Source of the DNA: Microvirga sp. BSC39
GTDB lineage: Bacteria > Pseudomonadota > Alphaproteobacteria > Rhizobiales > Beijerinckiaceae
Reading direction: 5' to 3'
Assembly: GCF_000739015.1 (NCBI RefSeq)
Contig: NZ_JPUG01000077.1
Coordinates: 62,001 to 126,000, forward strand
DNA length: 64,000 bases
Shown here piece after piece: positions 56,824-64,000 of the stretch; the first letter of the stretch is position 1; the number at the start of each line of letters is the position of its first letter. The translations under genes were made by a program, and so were the position numbers. The notes beneath the pieces were generated by a model, which did no database searches, was not told where the DNA came from, and worked only from the letters and a program-made list of their open reading frames with translations.

Positions 56824-57978
56824 ATGCACGACACGGATCCGTTTACGCGGACGCCAGCGCTGGACTCGATTGCTGAGCAGCCGCTTGAAGAAATGCTCCA
56901 TTCATTCGAGAAGGAATGCGAGGTCGCGTTTAAGGAAGAGATCTATCTCGTTCGCGATAATGGCGCGGTGTTCAGGCGCTCCCGCCTGAATGGGCGACGC
57001 AGAAAGCTCGATGAGCTATGGACCTTCGGGACCCTCAACCGTCATTCGGGCTACTTTGAGATCGCGGGTGTTGTTGTACATCGGGTTGTAGCGACGGCCT
57101 TTCACGGACCAGGGCCATCGCCAGACCATGTCGTGGACCATATTGACACCAATAGGCTCAACAACCGTGCCGAAAATCTGCGCTGGGTCACGCGGCTAGA
57201 AAACATCCTTCTCAATCCCATCACGCGTGCGCGGATAGAGACCGCCTACGGCTCGCTTGACGCTTTCTTCGAAAACCCGGGTGCCCGTCCTATCCCTAAT
57301 TGGGAGTGGATGCGGGTCGTTACGAGGGAAGAAGCAGAGCAGTGCCGCAAGCGTCTGGAGCAGTGGGCGCAGACGGCGAAAGTGGGTAGAGGCGGAGCGC
57401 TGGATGAATGGCTATACAAGCCTGCTCCTGAAAAGTCGCTCCCGGCCAGGATCAACTTCGTCTCCTCTCCGTTAGGAGAGATCCAACGAGAAGCTTCCGA
57501 GGTGCCGACCTTTTCGTCTCCGGTGGGTCAGGACGCCGCGCCTCCTCGGTGGCGGGGAGCCGTTGCTATGGCGCCAGAGCCGGAACCACTAGACATGCCC
57601 TCGCTTACAGCGAGCGCGATCCAGCGCAAGTGGCGGACGCCAACCGAGTTCCCGCAATGCCCTAGGGCTGTTTCTGAGGACGGTGTCGCCGGCTATCAGG
57701 CGCGGCTGGTGCCGGGCAGTGTTTTTGCCCGAAATCGTTATGGAGAAAGCACTGTGGTGGAGGCGGCCATTGGCCCCGATGGCATCCTATCCGTGGTCTG
57801 TAATAGCCCGTCGGGCGTCAAGGACTGGTCTCATGCCAAGGTGTATAATGAGAAAGAAACCTTTTGTCATGAGTCCGGCGGCACGTTCTTCACTCTGGAG
57901 GGCGCGATGAAAGCCCATTGCGTGACTATTGGCGCCCCGTTTGAGCAGTATGAGGGATCAATCGACGACTTTTGTTAG
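56824..57978 (+). CDS. HNH endonuclease-like protein with long C-terminal extension
   Basis: 384-residue protein. HNH_3-type core: VVHRVVATAFHGPGPSPDHV, VDHIDTNRLNNRAENLRWVTR, as in homing-type and phage HNH nucleases. The remaining ~230 residues are not recognised and include a C-terminal beta-rich part. It may be a solitary homing endonuclease or an island nuclease; no intron or intein is visible around it. Confidence 0.8.
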   Translation: MHDTDPFTRTPALDSIAEQPLEEMLHSFEKECEVAFKEEIYLVRDNGAVFRRSRLNGRRRKLDELWTFGTLNRHSGYFEIAGVVVHRVVATAFHGPGPSPDHVVDHIDTNRLNNRAENLRWVTRLENILLNPITRARIETAYGSLDAFFENPGARPIPNWEWMRVVTREEAEQCRKRLEQWAQTAKVGRGGALDEWLYKPAPEKSLPARINFVSSPLGEIQREASEVPTFSSPVGQDAAPPRWRGAVAMAPEPEPLDMPSLTASAIQRKWRTPTEFPQCPRAVSEDGVAGYQARLVPGSVFARNRYGESTVVEAAIGPDGILSVVCNSPSGVKDWSHAKVYNEKETFCHESGGTFFTLEGAMKAHCVTIGAPFEQYEGSIDDFC

Positions 57979-58002
57979 AGAGTCGATCTAGCGGGTGGGT
58001 AA

Positions 58003-58542
58003 ATGCGGATCACGTTATCTAAGGCCGACATAGAGAAGTACGCCAGCACGTACGCGTACGAGGGCGACGAAGAGTTGGCCTCATTGATGATTGATGCACG
58101 CACGCGCGGTTTTATGACACGTAACGATCTTGAAGCAGTCGCGAGGTGGAAATGGCGCGGCGGACGAACTCGTCAGCTGGTAAGCGAGAATATGGATGAC
58201 GAGGTCCGCGAAATAAGTCAGACCGCATTCTCGGCGAAAAGTGAAAGACTGAGAATTGGCGCGCTGCTGGCGTTACGCGGCGTCCAGTGGCCGATGGCGA
58301 GCGTTATCCTGCATTTCGCCTTTCCCGATCAAAATCCCATCCTTGATGTTCGTGCGATGAAAACTGTCGGGGGCTCCACACTATATATTTTCGAGAAGTG
58401 GCTCGCTCATACAGAGCTCTGCCGGCAGAAAGCGCAGGCCGGCAATGTCACGCTGCGTACTCTGGACCGCGCGCTGTGGAGTGCCGACAAGGCCCAGAAT
58501 CCGAAGAGGCGGAAAGCGCCGCTGGCGCATGGCGACACGTGA
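58003..58542 (+). CDS. hypothetical protein with HhH-glycosylase-like segment
   Basis: 179-residue protein. GALLALRGVQWPMASVILHFAFPDQNPILDVRAMKT resembles the helix-hairpin-helix part of DNA glycosylases, but the fold is too short for a full enzyme and the catalytic Asp is only tentatively the one in LDVRA. It follows the HNH gene by 24 bp and may be co-transcribed. Function uncertain. Confidence 0.6.
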   Translation: MRITLSKADIEKYASTYAYEGDEELASLMIDARTRGFMTRNDLEAVARWKWRGGRTRQLVSENMDDEVREISQTAFSAKSERLRIGALLALRGVQWPMASVILHFAFPDQNPILDVRAMKTVGGSTLYIFEKWLAHTELCRQKAQAGNVTLRTLDRALWSADKAQNPKRRKAPLAHGDT

Positions 58543-58552
58543 TTCGGATATT

Positions 58553-59437
58553 TCAGCGAAGCGGCTCGGCAGCACGTAAGGTAGCCTGCACCAGAGCAAA
58601 GAGCCGATGGTAGAGATAATCAACCTGGCTGTGACTGGTTATCGCTTCACGATCCGTTTCTGAGTGACGAATGCGGAGCTGATTGCCCAACTCCGTGAGC
58701 GCAACGGCATCCTGCTCCAGCGCAGCGCGAAGTCGGGGTGAATCCGGGCCGGATACGGAGTTAAGGAGGGACGAAATACCAGCCTTCTTTGCCGATCCGC
58801 CTAGGGTTTTCAGGCGCTCCCAAGCGTCCCATAAGGCTTCGAGAGATTCGCGCCGTATGTCGAGATCGGGATCGAGAAACTTCCGGCGTGACTTATCAAG
58901 CAACCGATCAAGCTCGGAATCGCCGGTGCGGAACGCGATGCGAGACAGTGTGTCGGCGAGCGCCAGGGGCGCAAGCCGGACGATCTCTCCGCCCTCGCTG
59001 AGCTCAAAGACAAGACCGTTGCGCCGGAAGATGCGATTGACTGAATCGCGAAATTCGGCGCGGCCACCCTCAACCTCAAAATTGAGGTGATGATGGCCAA
59101 AATAGGAGTGGTATGAGCCCTCGACCGGCTTTCCGACCGCCTGCCAGCAGAATTCGATCACGTCGAGCCCGTCCAGCATAGATGGCATGGCTGCGGACGG
59201 GTGCCACGGCTTTTCGTCAAGGTTGGGAATCTCGGAGCGCATCACCTGCCAGAAAGCAGTCTCATCGGTGCCGATCGGCCCACGTCCATCCGGACACATG
59301 GCTGGAAAGCGCGCCCCGAATGAGCCGTCTTCGACACGGCTGCGGATGATGGCGCGGATTCCATCCCAGACGGCTTGGTTGATTGTGTCGCGGTCGCGCG
59401 GAAGTGCGCCCGCTTCCCGATCACTAAAATAACTCAT
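58553..59437 (-). CDS. AbiJ_NTD4/HEPN-like protein, third gene of the TA operon
   Basis: 294-residue protein. YFSDREAG at the start, DGLDVIEFCWQAVG, YFGHHHLNFEVEGGRAEFRDSVNRIF and EALWDAWERLKTL match the AbiJ N-terminal-type-4 family as I recall it. GNQLRIRHSETD carries a HEPN-like R-x-x-H motif. Such proteins occur in abortive-infection systems. Its ATG overlaps the nucleotidyltransferase stop, so it is translated with the toxin. Role in the operon is unknown. Confidence 0.75.
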   Translation of the reverse strand: MSYFSDREAGALPRDRDTINQAVWDGIRAIIRSRVEDGSFGARFPAMCPDGRGPIGTDETAFWQVMRSEIPNLDEKPWHPSAAMPSMLDGLDVIEFCWQAVGKPVEGSYHSYFGHHHLNFEVEGGRAEFRDSVNRIFRRNGLVFELSEGGEIVRLAPLALADTLSRIAFRTGDSELDRLLDKSRRKFLDPDLDIRRESLEALWDAWERLKTLGGSAKKAGISSLLNSVSGPDSPRLRAALEQDAVALTELGNQLRIRHSETDREAITSHSQVDYLYHRLFALVQATLRAAEPLR

Positions 59438-60330
59438 GTCTCGATGGCCTTAAGGAGGCGCGTCACAATGTCGGATGCGTCGCGCTGGCGCCGGGCGCGG
59501 CTTTCTCGGGCTTCTACATCGTCGTCTTCGCCCATCTCGAACTTGGCGACAGCTACGGGACCGTTCTTCCTGTAGCCTTCCGTGTCACGATCATCGGCGA
59601 AGTGCTTGGCAAGGAGACCGAGAACTTCCCCCACGACATTTTTGTGCTTCCCTTCTAGTGCGGCTTTAAACTTCGCGGCGGCAGATTGGATCCCGCCGTC
59701 GAAATGCTCAAGGCAGTAGACCAAGTCGTGAGCGTCCTTACGTTCGTCGCGTTGGTCGACGGCATAGGCTTTGAGGCAGGTGAAGGCGACCAGATCGGCA
59801 TAGTGGAGGTTGACTGCCGCGACGCCGTTGTCGCCAAGCAGCTCGGCCCTGATCTCCCTCGTCTCATGGTGATCAAAAACTATCGATGAGTGCGGGATAT
59901 TAAGTGCCGAGACGTTGCCATCGGTGGGCAACTCCATCACCTTCCCGCCTGATTTGGCGGGATCGTCGGCGAGAAGTTCGACGATGACTTTTATCCCGCC
60001 CGTGAACACTTCCCAACGCCAGGAGACGGCTCTTCCCGCATTGTTTGTAGCGCGGGTGAAGCCCAACTTTTTGAAGTTGTCTTCTAGTGTGTGATACGCG
60101 TCCGTGCTGGCCAACATATGAAGCTGGATGACAACATCCAGGTCTCCTGTACCCGCGTGGGCGGGAACATCCGGCGGGCGCTTTGCTATCAGGTAGCGCG
60201 GAGTGAGACCGCCAATCAGGTAGATTGAGTCTCGCCACGGCCCGAGGCCGCGGATTAGAGTTACAAGGACTCTCTCACAGTTCTCCGTGACGTTAGGATC
60301 GTATCCTTCGGCTGTTGTGGGTTTCGTCAT
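59434..60330 (-). CDS. AbiEii-like nucleotidyltransferase (type IV TA toxin)
   Basis: 298-residue nucleotidyltransferase. YLIGGLTPRYLI gives the GG motif and TGDLDVVIQ the DxD metal motif; ERKDAHDLVYCLEHF corresponds to the KDxxDL-like motif of AbiEii. AbiEii toxins transfer nucleotides and cause growth arrest that blocks phage. It starts two bases after the AbiEi-like gene. Toxin activity is inferred from family and order. Confidence 0.82.
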   Translation of the reverse strand: MTKPTTAEGYDPNVTENCERVLVTLIRGLGPWRDSIYLIGGLTPRYLIAKRPPDVPAHAGTGDLDVVIQLHMLASTDAYHTLEDNFKKLGFTRATNNAGRAVSWRWEVFTGGIKVIVELLADDPAKSGGKVMELPTDGNVSALNIPHSSIVFDHHETREIRAELLGDNGVAAVNLHYADLVAFTCLKAYAVDQRDERKDAHDLVYCLEHFDGGIQSAAAKFKAALEGKHKNVVGEVLGLLAKHFADDRDTEGYRKNGPVAVAKFEMGEDDDVEARESRARRQRDASDIVTRLLKAIET

Positions 60331-60332
60331 GA

Positions 60333-61430
60333 TCAGATCCTCAGTAGTTCTTTTCTTATATGCTCGGCCATGTCGCGGGCGCGCCCTTCGCCGCGAAGAA
60401 GGTCCAGATAGACCTGCACAGGGCTCGCGAGCCAGAGATTGTCTACCTTCTCCTTGAATAGGAATTCGCTTTGGGTCTTCGTTTCGAGGATGTCGACATT
60501 TGCGCCTTCCGTTACCGGGCGGGCATCAAAATCAGCCAGCATTTGCTCAACACCGCGTACAGGCGGAACGCGAATGGCGAGACGTGAATAGCTGGACAGG
60601 AAAGGGGCGTAGCGCTGTGCAGCAGCTTCCTGGGTCAGGGCATATTCAATGCGCTCGCCCTCGCAGTGCATTGCGATGCGGTGCGCCAACGCAGAAAGAT
60701 CTCCCCCGGGCACATAATAGCGGCGGCGGGGCAACTGCCGCCGCGATGCTTGTATCTGCGTTTTCCACTCATTTAGAAGTCCCGGCGCGTTCGAAACACG
60801 GCGTTCTTTCGAAGGCCCCTGGCCACGTGCCGATACCCATTCCATCTTTTCCAGCATGGTGAGGGTCTCGGAAGCGGTGGCAGGGGATACTTCGGCGATG
60901 TGGGAGAGTCCCGTTACGCCCAGCCACTCGTCCTGCTTTATGAGCAGCGCGTGCAGGACTTGGGAGCGCTTCCCCGTAAAAAGAGTACGGACGGATTTTT
61001 CGAATGTCTTGGGAACGGGGCGGTCGATGTAAAGGTAAGCCCCTTTGGCTGGGATAAATAGACTTCCGCCGGTATCGAAAAAACCTACATCTTCGGCCTG
61101 GAGCAGCGCGCGAGCGCCCTGTGAGATTGAGTCGGCGGCAACCAGAGCAACGACTTGAGTCTTTCGTTCGTGGATATATGTGTTACGGAGATCCCGCATT
61201 TGCCATAGCAGCTGCCTAACGTCGCGGGGATAGACAGCCTTTTTTATTTCGACCAGGAGCACGACCTCCTTGCCTGCGATTTCAAGGTCGATGGCTGCAT
61301 CGATCGTCCGTCCCATTCCATTGAAGGGATGCTCGACCTTGCTGATTTCAGCGTGCGCATGAGGGAGCGATTCCAGCGCTGACGTCAGCGCATCCAGTGT
61401 TTTTCGTTCTCCCTCAAACCTCTCTGTCAT
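60333..61430 (-). CDS. AbiEi-family antitoxin with N-terminal PD-(D/E)XK-like domain
   Basis: 365-residue protein. The N-terminal third has TIDAAIDLEIAGKEVVLLVEIKK, with D and ExK of a restriction-endonuclease-like fold. A winged helix follows (LSHIAEVSPATASETLTMLEKMEWV), then a C-terminal antitoxin region. The family represses its own promoter and neutralises AbiEii. ATG 61430 is taken over the longer frame because it follows the operator sites. The nuclease-like fold may be inactive and used for binding only. Confidence 0.82.
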   Translation of the reverse strand: MTERFEGERKTLDALTSALESLPHAHAEISKVEHPFNGMGRTIDAAIDLEIAGKEVVLLVEIKKAVYPRDVRQLLWQMRDLRNTYIHERKTQVVALVAADSISQGARALLQAEDVGFFDTGGSLFIPAKGAYLYIDRPVPKTFEKSVRTLFTGKRSQVLHALLIKQDEWLGVTGLSHIAEVSPATASETLTMLEKMEWVSARGQGPSKERRVSNAPGLLNEWKTQIQASRRQLPRRRYYVPGGDLSALAHRIAMHCEGERIEYALTQEAAAQRYAPFLSSYSRLAIRVPPVRGVEQMLADFDARPVTEGANVDILETKTQSEFLFKEKVDNLWLASPVQVYLDLLRGEGRARDMAEHIRKELLRI

Positions 61431-61446
61431 CACCCAATCTGCCTTT

Positions 61447-61516
61447 TTTGCTGCGCAGTGAATAACGCTCTTATGGCGAAATTTTACTAAAAAGGCAATA
61501 TTCACTGTTCAGTGAA
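61447..61516 (-). promoter_or_regulatory. paired palindromic operators for the AbiEi-like regulator
   Basis: Site 1 (61501-61516) is a perfect palindrome TTCACTGTTCAGTGAA. Site 2 (61447-61462), TTTGCTGCGCAGTGAA, keeps the right arm and spacing. Their centres are 54 bp apart, about five helical turns. The AbiEi of Streptococcus is known to bind two inverted repeats at its promoter and bend DNA. That these are the operators here is inferred. Confidence 0.6.
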
Positions 61517-61912
61517 AACGTTCTGCGCAACGAAGGAATAGGGAGGGAGTTCAATTCTTCTCACTGGTTCAGAGGCTTAGGAGGCCCGGCGATTGGCTCG
61601 GTGGGTGAAAGCCGAGGCCGGTGACTAATGATATTAGCAAGCAAAGACAATGAGATAGTAGGTCTTCTTTTCAGTCTGTCTGGCGTGCCATTCCTTTCAG
61701 CATGCAAAGCGGCATCAGGCGGAAGCAACGGCTGATCCATCAGGCCCCAACCGAGGCGTCCCGCCCCTCCATCTGCCGTGCCGTAGCCTTAATCATGTTA
61801 GCAATCCGAAACGTGACTCTGGATACAACCGGAAATGCCGGCCCACTTAACGGTTGGGCCTCCCTGTCAGTCCGGTTAATCACTGCTCATTGCCTGATCC
61901 CTCAATCCCCTT
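61517..61912. other. 396-bp gap, no gene seen
   Basis: Short frames only. CTCGG/CCGAG with a 10-base loop near 61597 is a weak hairpin. No ribosome site or RNA gene is recognised. Confidence 0.4.
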
Positions 61913-62539
61913 TTATTCACGTATAGACCTGCCCAGCATTTTCTCAGTGCTGGAGATCAGAAATGTGAGCGCTTGCCGGTCCGCTTGGTAGCAGGCGTCC
62001 ATACCCCGCCAGTAGGTCGCCCAGCGCATCCACTTTGGCTTTCTGGGTAGCTTTTCCAGCAGGTTCGGGCTCCCTCCAATCCGAGCTCGCGCTTTGCGAG
62101 CGCGCCGACGGGCCTGCTCGCCTGCGCCTTCCCGCTGAACGGCATAGCCCAAGCTATGGGCCTGCCGGGACGCGAATACACAAGCGCCTGGGGGAAGATA
62201 CAGATTCATCACCCGCCGGCCGGTCTGCGGGCACACAAACCACCACCGGCGGCCACCATAGGGCAGGGTCGTAGCTACCAGTCGGATGCTCTGGCTTGGA
62301 AGGTGACTGAACCTCCCATAGGGGTCAAAGCACGTGATGTTGACCAGGTGTAAGAGGCCAGCATCCTCGCCGAGATGGGCCCGATAAGCTACCTGGCAGG
62401 ACGGCCGATTGTTGGACCACATCCATTGCCATGTACCTGACTGGGTATAGCCTGAGACGTGGCCGCCCCGGGTGAGGTGGCGGACATCAAGAGTGATGCT
62501 GTTTTCAACCGTCGGGCGCCCGCCGCCACACCTTGCCAT
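61913..62539 (-). CDS. hypothetical protein of mobile elements
   Basis: 208-residue protein. VATTLPYGGRRWWFVCPQTGRRVMNLYLPPG followed by ASRQAHSLGYAVQREG and a C-terminal PRKPKWMRWATYWRG is a pattern I recall from hypothetical proteins in prophages and islands. An N-terminal STLDVRHL-like start may be a winged helix; no function is known. Confidence 0.65.
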   Translation of the reverse strand: MARCGGGRPTVENSITLDVRHLTRGGHVSGYTQSGTWQWMWSNNRPSCQVAYRAHLGEDAGLLHLVNITCFDPYGRFSHLPSQSIRLVATTLPYGGRRWWFVCPQTGRRVMNLYLPPGACVFASRQAHSLGYAVQREGAGEQARRRARKARARIGGSPNLLEKLPRKPKWMRWATYWRGMDACYQADRQALTFLISSTEKMLGRSIRE

Positions 62540-62603
62540 TCACTTGCTCCCGAATCCTAAATTTTCTGGCAAACCATACAACCGAGTTAACAGGTGGGGT
62601 GTC

Positions 62604-64000
62604 CTAGCCGGTGGAAGGCATGTGGTTGAGACCAGCATAGCCGGGGTAATCCGCCGAGCGGTATCGGCCCGATTGTAGGTCGAAGGTCATCTTAAGCTTG
62701 CACGGGTAGCCCAGCTCCTCGAACCGGCTCTTGCGCTGATAGAACTCCGCTTCCGTGTTGCGGCCATTCTCGTCAATGAACTTCGGCCGGTGCACGACAA
62801 AGCCCTGATCGACCATGTTGTCCCAGTTCTTCGAGCCAGAGATATCCTCCAGCTCCGGTGCTTTGCCTTTACGGGATGCATCCATTTTAGCTGGGTGTGC
62901 AAGAACTTGGAGGTGACAGTTCATGTCATGTGCGAAGGCATGCAGGGTGCGCAGGCAGCGCCCGATGTATTCAGTCTCAGTCTCATTGCGCTCGCGCGTC
63001 GCCTCTAGCCGGTTCCACGGGTCGACCTGAATGATGCGTGCGCCGTGTCGGACCACAGCGACTTCGGCCATGTCCAGGAACCACTCCAGTGACGGCCGTT
63101 GCTCCGGGTGCAGAAGCCAAAGGAAGTGATCGTTGATCCAGGCATCCGCCGCCCGAACTTCCCGGTCTGACAGGTTGCCTTCCAGCTTGCCTGCATGGAG
63201 TTGCCGAAGCGTGCGGCGGTGATGCGGCTTGGCCCGCGTCTCGAAGGAGGCAATGGCGGCCGATAGCCCGTAATCCCTGCAGATCTGATACCAGATTTGC
63301 ATAAATAGCGTCGTCTTGCCGTGCCCGGGGTGTCCTGTGACCACGCTCAGCGTGCGGGGCGCGAGATGAACCTTGCTCTCCCACTCGGGAAAGCCAGGAT
63401 GCCAGAGCGTCAGGGGAGGAAGTTCCGGCACCTCGCTCAGCCGGTAGACACCTTCAATTGGCCACGGCAGAGCACGGTTAGTCACCATCTCGTGGAGCGC
63501 CGCTGCTCCGTGCCGGCGCAGAACATCATTGGCGTCCTTGCAGCCCTCTGGCCACTCGACATAGTGGCAGCGGGCAGGGCCGAACAACTGCACCATGTCG
63601 GTACGCAGTCCGAGGCCTACACCATCATTGTCGCCGCACCAGACGAAGCGCTTCACCCGGCCAAGACCACTGCGCAGCGCCTCCTCGACATAGGCATAGC
63701 CCCGCAGCTCTGTTGGTGCATCAGCTGGGCGTGAGCGGGCGCCGTTTGGCACGCTGATGACCTGTTCAACCGGGATGCCGGCCTCGACGAGGGAGGCCGC
63801 ATCGATCTCGCCTTCGGTGCCGTAGATCGTCTCCGAGCCCGCGGCACGTTCAATATTCCAGAACTGGAGCCTGCCACCCTTCTTGGACGTGAAAGCCTTC
63901 ACCGGAAAAGCTGCTGCCTTCCAGTTCACGACTTCGTCGCCAGTGCGGTAGGCAAACACGAGTGCCTCGCTCTGGCCGTTCAGCTCAGGGAAGAACACCG
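62604..64000 (-). CDS. phage-type primase-helicase (Toprim plus DnaB-like), cut by window end
   Basis: At least 464 residues; the start is beyond the window. The Toprim part has YGTEGEIDAASLVEAG and CGDNDGVGLGL, then the helicase has Walker A GHPGHGKTT and VDPWNRLE as Walker B. This is the architecture of T7 gp4/Twinkle-type enzymes, and a zinc-binding primase part may lie upstream. It suggests that a prophage or phage-derived replication module adjoins the defence island. Confidence 0.85.
   Translation of the reverse strand, partial: VFFPELNGQSEALVFAYRTGDEVVNWKAAAFPVKAFTSKKGGRLQFWNIERAAGSETIYGTEGEIDAASLVEAGIPVEQVISVPNGARSRPADAPTELRGYAYVEEALRSGLGRVKRFVWCGDNDGVGLGLRTDMVQLFGPARCHYVEWPEGCKDANDVLRRHGAAALHEMVTNRALPWPIEGVYRLSEVPELPPLTLWHPGFPEWESKVHLAPRTLSVVTGHPGHGKTTLFMQIWYQICRDYGLSAAIASFETRAKPHHRRTLRQLHAGKLEGNLSDREVRAADAWINDHFLWLLHPEQRPSLEWFLDMAEVAVVRHGARIIQVDPWNRLEATRERNETETEYIGRCLRTLHAFAHDMNCHLQVLAHPAKMDASRKGKAPELEDISGSKNWDNMVDQGFVVHRPKFIDENGRNTEAEFYQRKSRFEELGYPCKLKMTFDLQSGRYRSADYPGYAGLNHMPSTG

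Noticed and set aside
61702..61926. Short plus-strand ORF in the gap after the AbiE-like operon
   Set aside because: No ribosome site, mixed composition and overlap with the end of the next gene.

Overview
The window is high-GC DNA from an alphaproteobacterium of the order Hyphomicrobiales (Rhizobiales), probably near Methylobacteriaceae/Microvirga. The lineage call rests on a C4-pathway 5-aminolevulinate synthase (hemA), the gene order DUF2948-hisD-UPF0262-low-molecular-weight phosphatase, a short basic ORF just upstream of murA, and a tRNA-His without G-1 and with A73, which is an alphaproteobacterial trait. No homology search was possible. Family names come from motifs and remembered family sequences.

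Bases 1-35500 look like core chromosome carrying mostly catabolic, transport and housekeeping genes. An APC permease, a glutamine-synthetase-like ligase, an aldehyde dehydrogenase and an Fe-alcohol dehydrogenase (1-5128) fit glutamylation-dependent use of an amino alcohol such as ethanolamine. An HxlR regulator is divergent from an FMN reductase (5646-6747). A three-gene ABC importer with an adjacent inositol-monophosphatase-type enzyme (8353-13711) resembles AfuABC sugar-phosphate uptake. Then follow a Nudix hydrolase, a zinc alcohol dehydrogenase, DUF488 and MOSC proteins, an ABC exporter, free-methionine-R-sulfoxide reductase, an amine oxidase-like flavoprotein, a serralysin-type RTX protease, tRNA-Thr, hemA, murA, hisD and partners, azlCD, terC, and a tctBAC tricarboxylate transporter that ends in a strong terminator.

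A tRNA-His gene (35553-35629) marks a sharp change. From there to the end of the window the genes are accessory: HEPN-like and DUF2971 proteins, a nonsense-interrupted small gene, an orphan Phd/YefM antitoxin, a complete BREX anti-phage operon (41446-55454), HNH endonucleases, an AbiEi/AbiEii-like type IV toxin-antitoxin operon with a third HEPN/AbiJ-like gene, and a phage-type primase-helicase cut by the window end. A tRNA-3'-end-like fragment lies about 165 bp past tRNA-His. This is a defence island inserted next to a tRNA.

The most unusual content is the BREX locus. It has the order brxE-brxA-brxB-brxC-pglX-pglZ-brxL, which mixes the type 6 hallmark (BrxE) with the type 1 hallmark (BrxL). 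Its BrxL carries a C-terminal domain that closely resembles the phospholipase-D-like C-terminal domain of eukaryotic MITD1. The cassette is flanked by two diverged copies of a ~100-bp repeat in the same orientation. Further out, the AbiE-like operon has two 16-bp operator-like sites (one perfect, one imperfect palindrome) 54 bp apart and a third, translationally overlapping gene.
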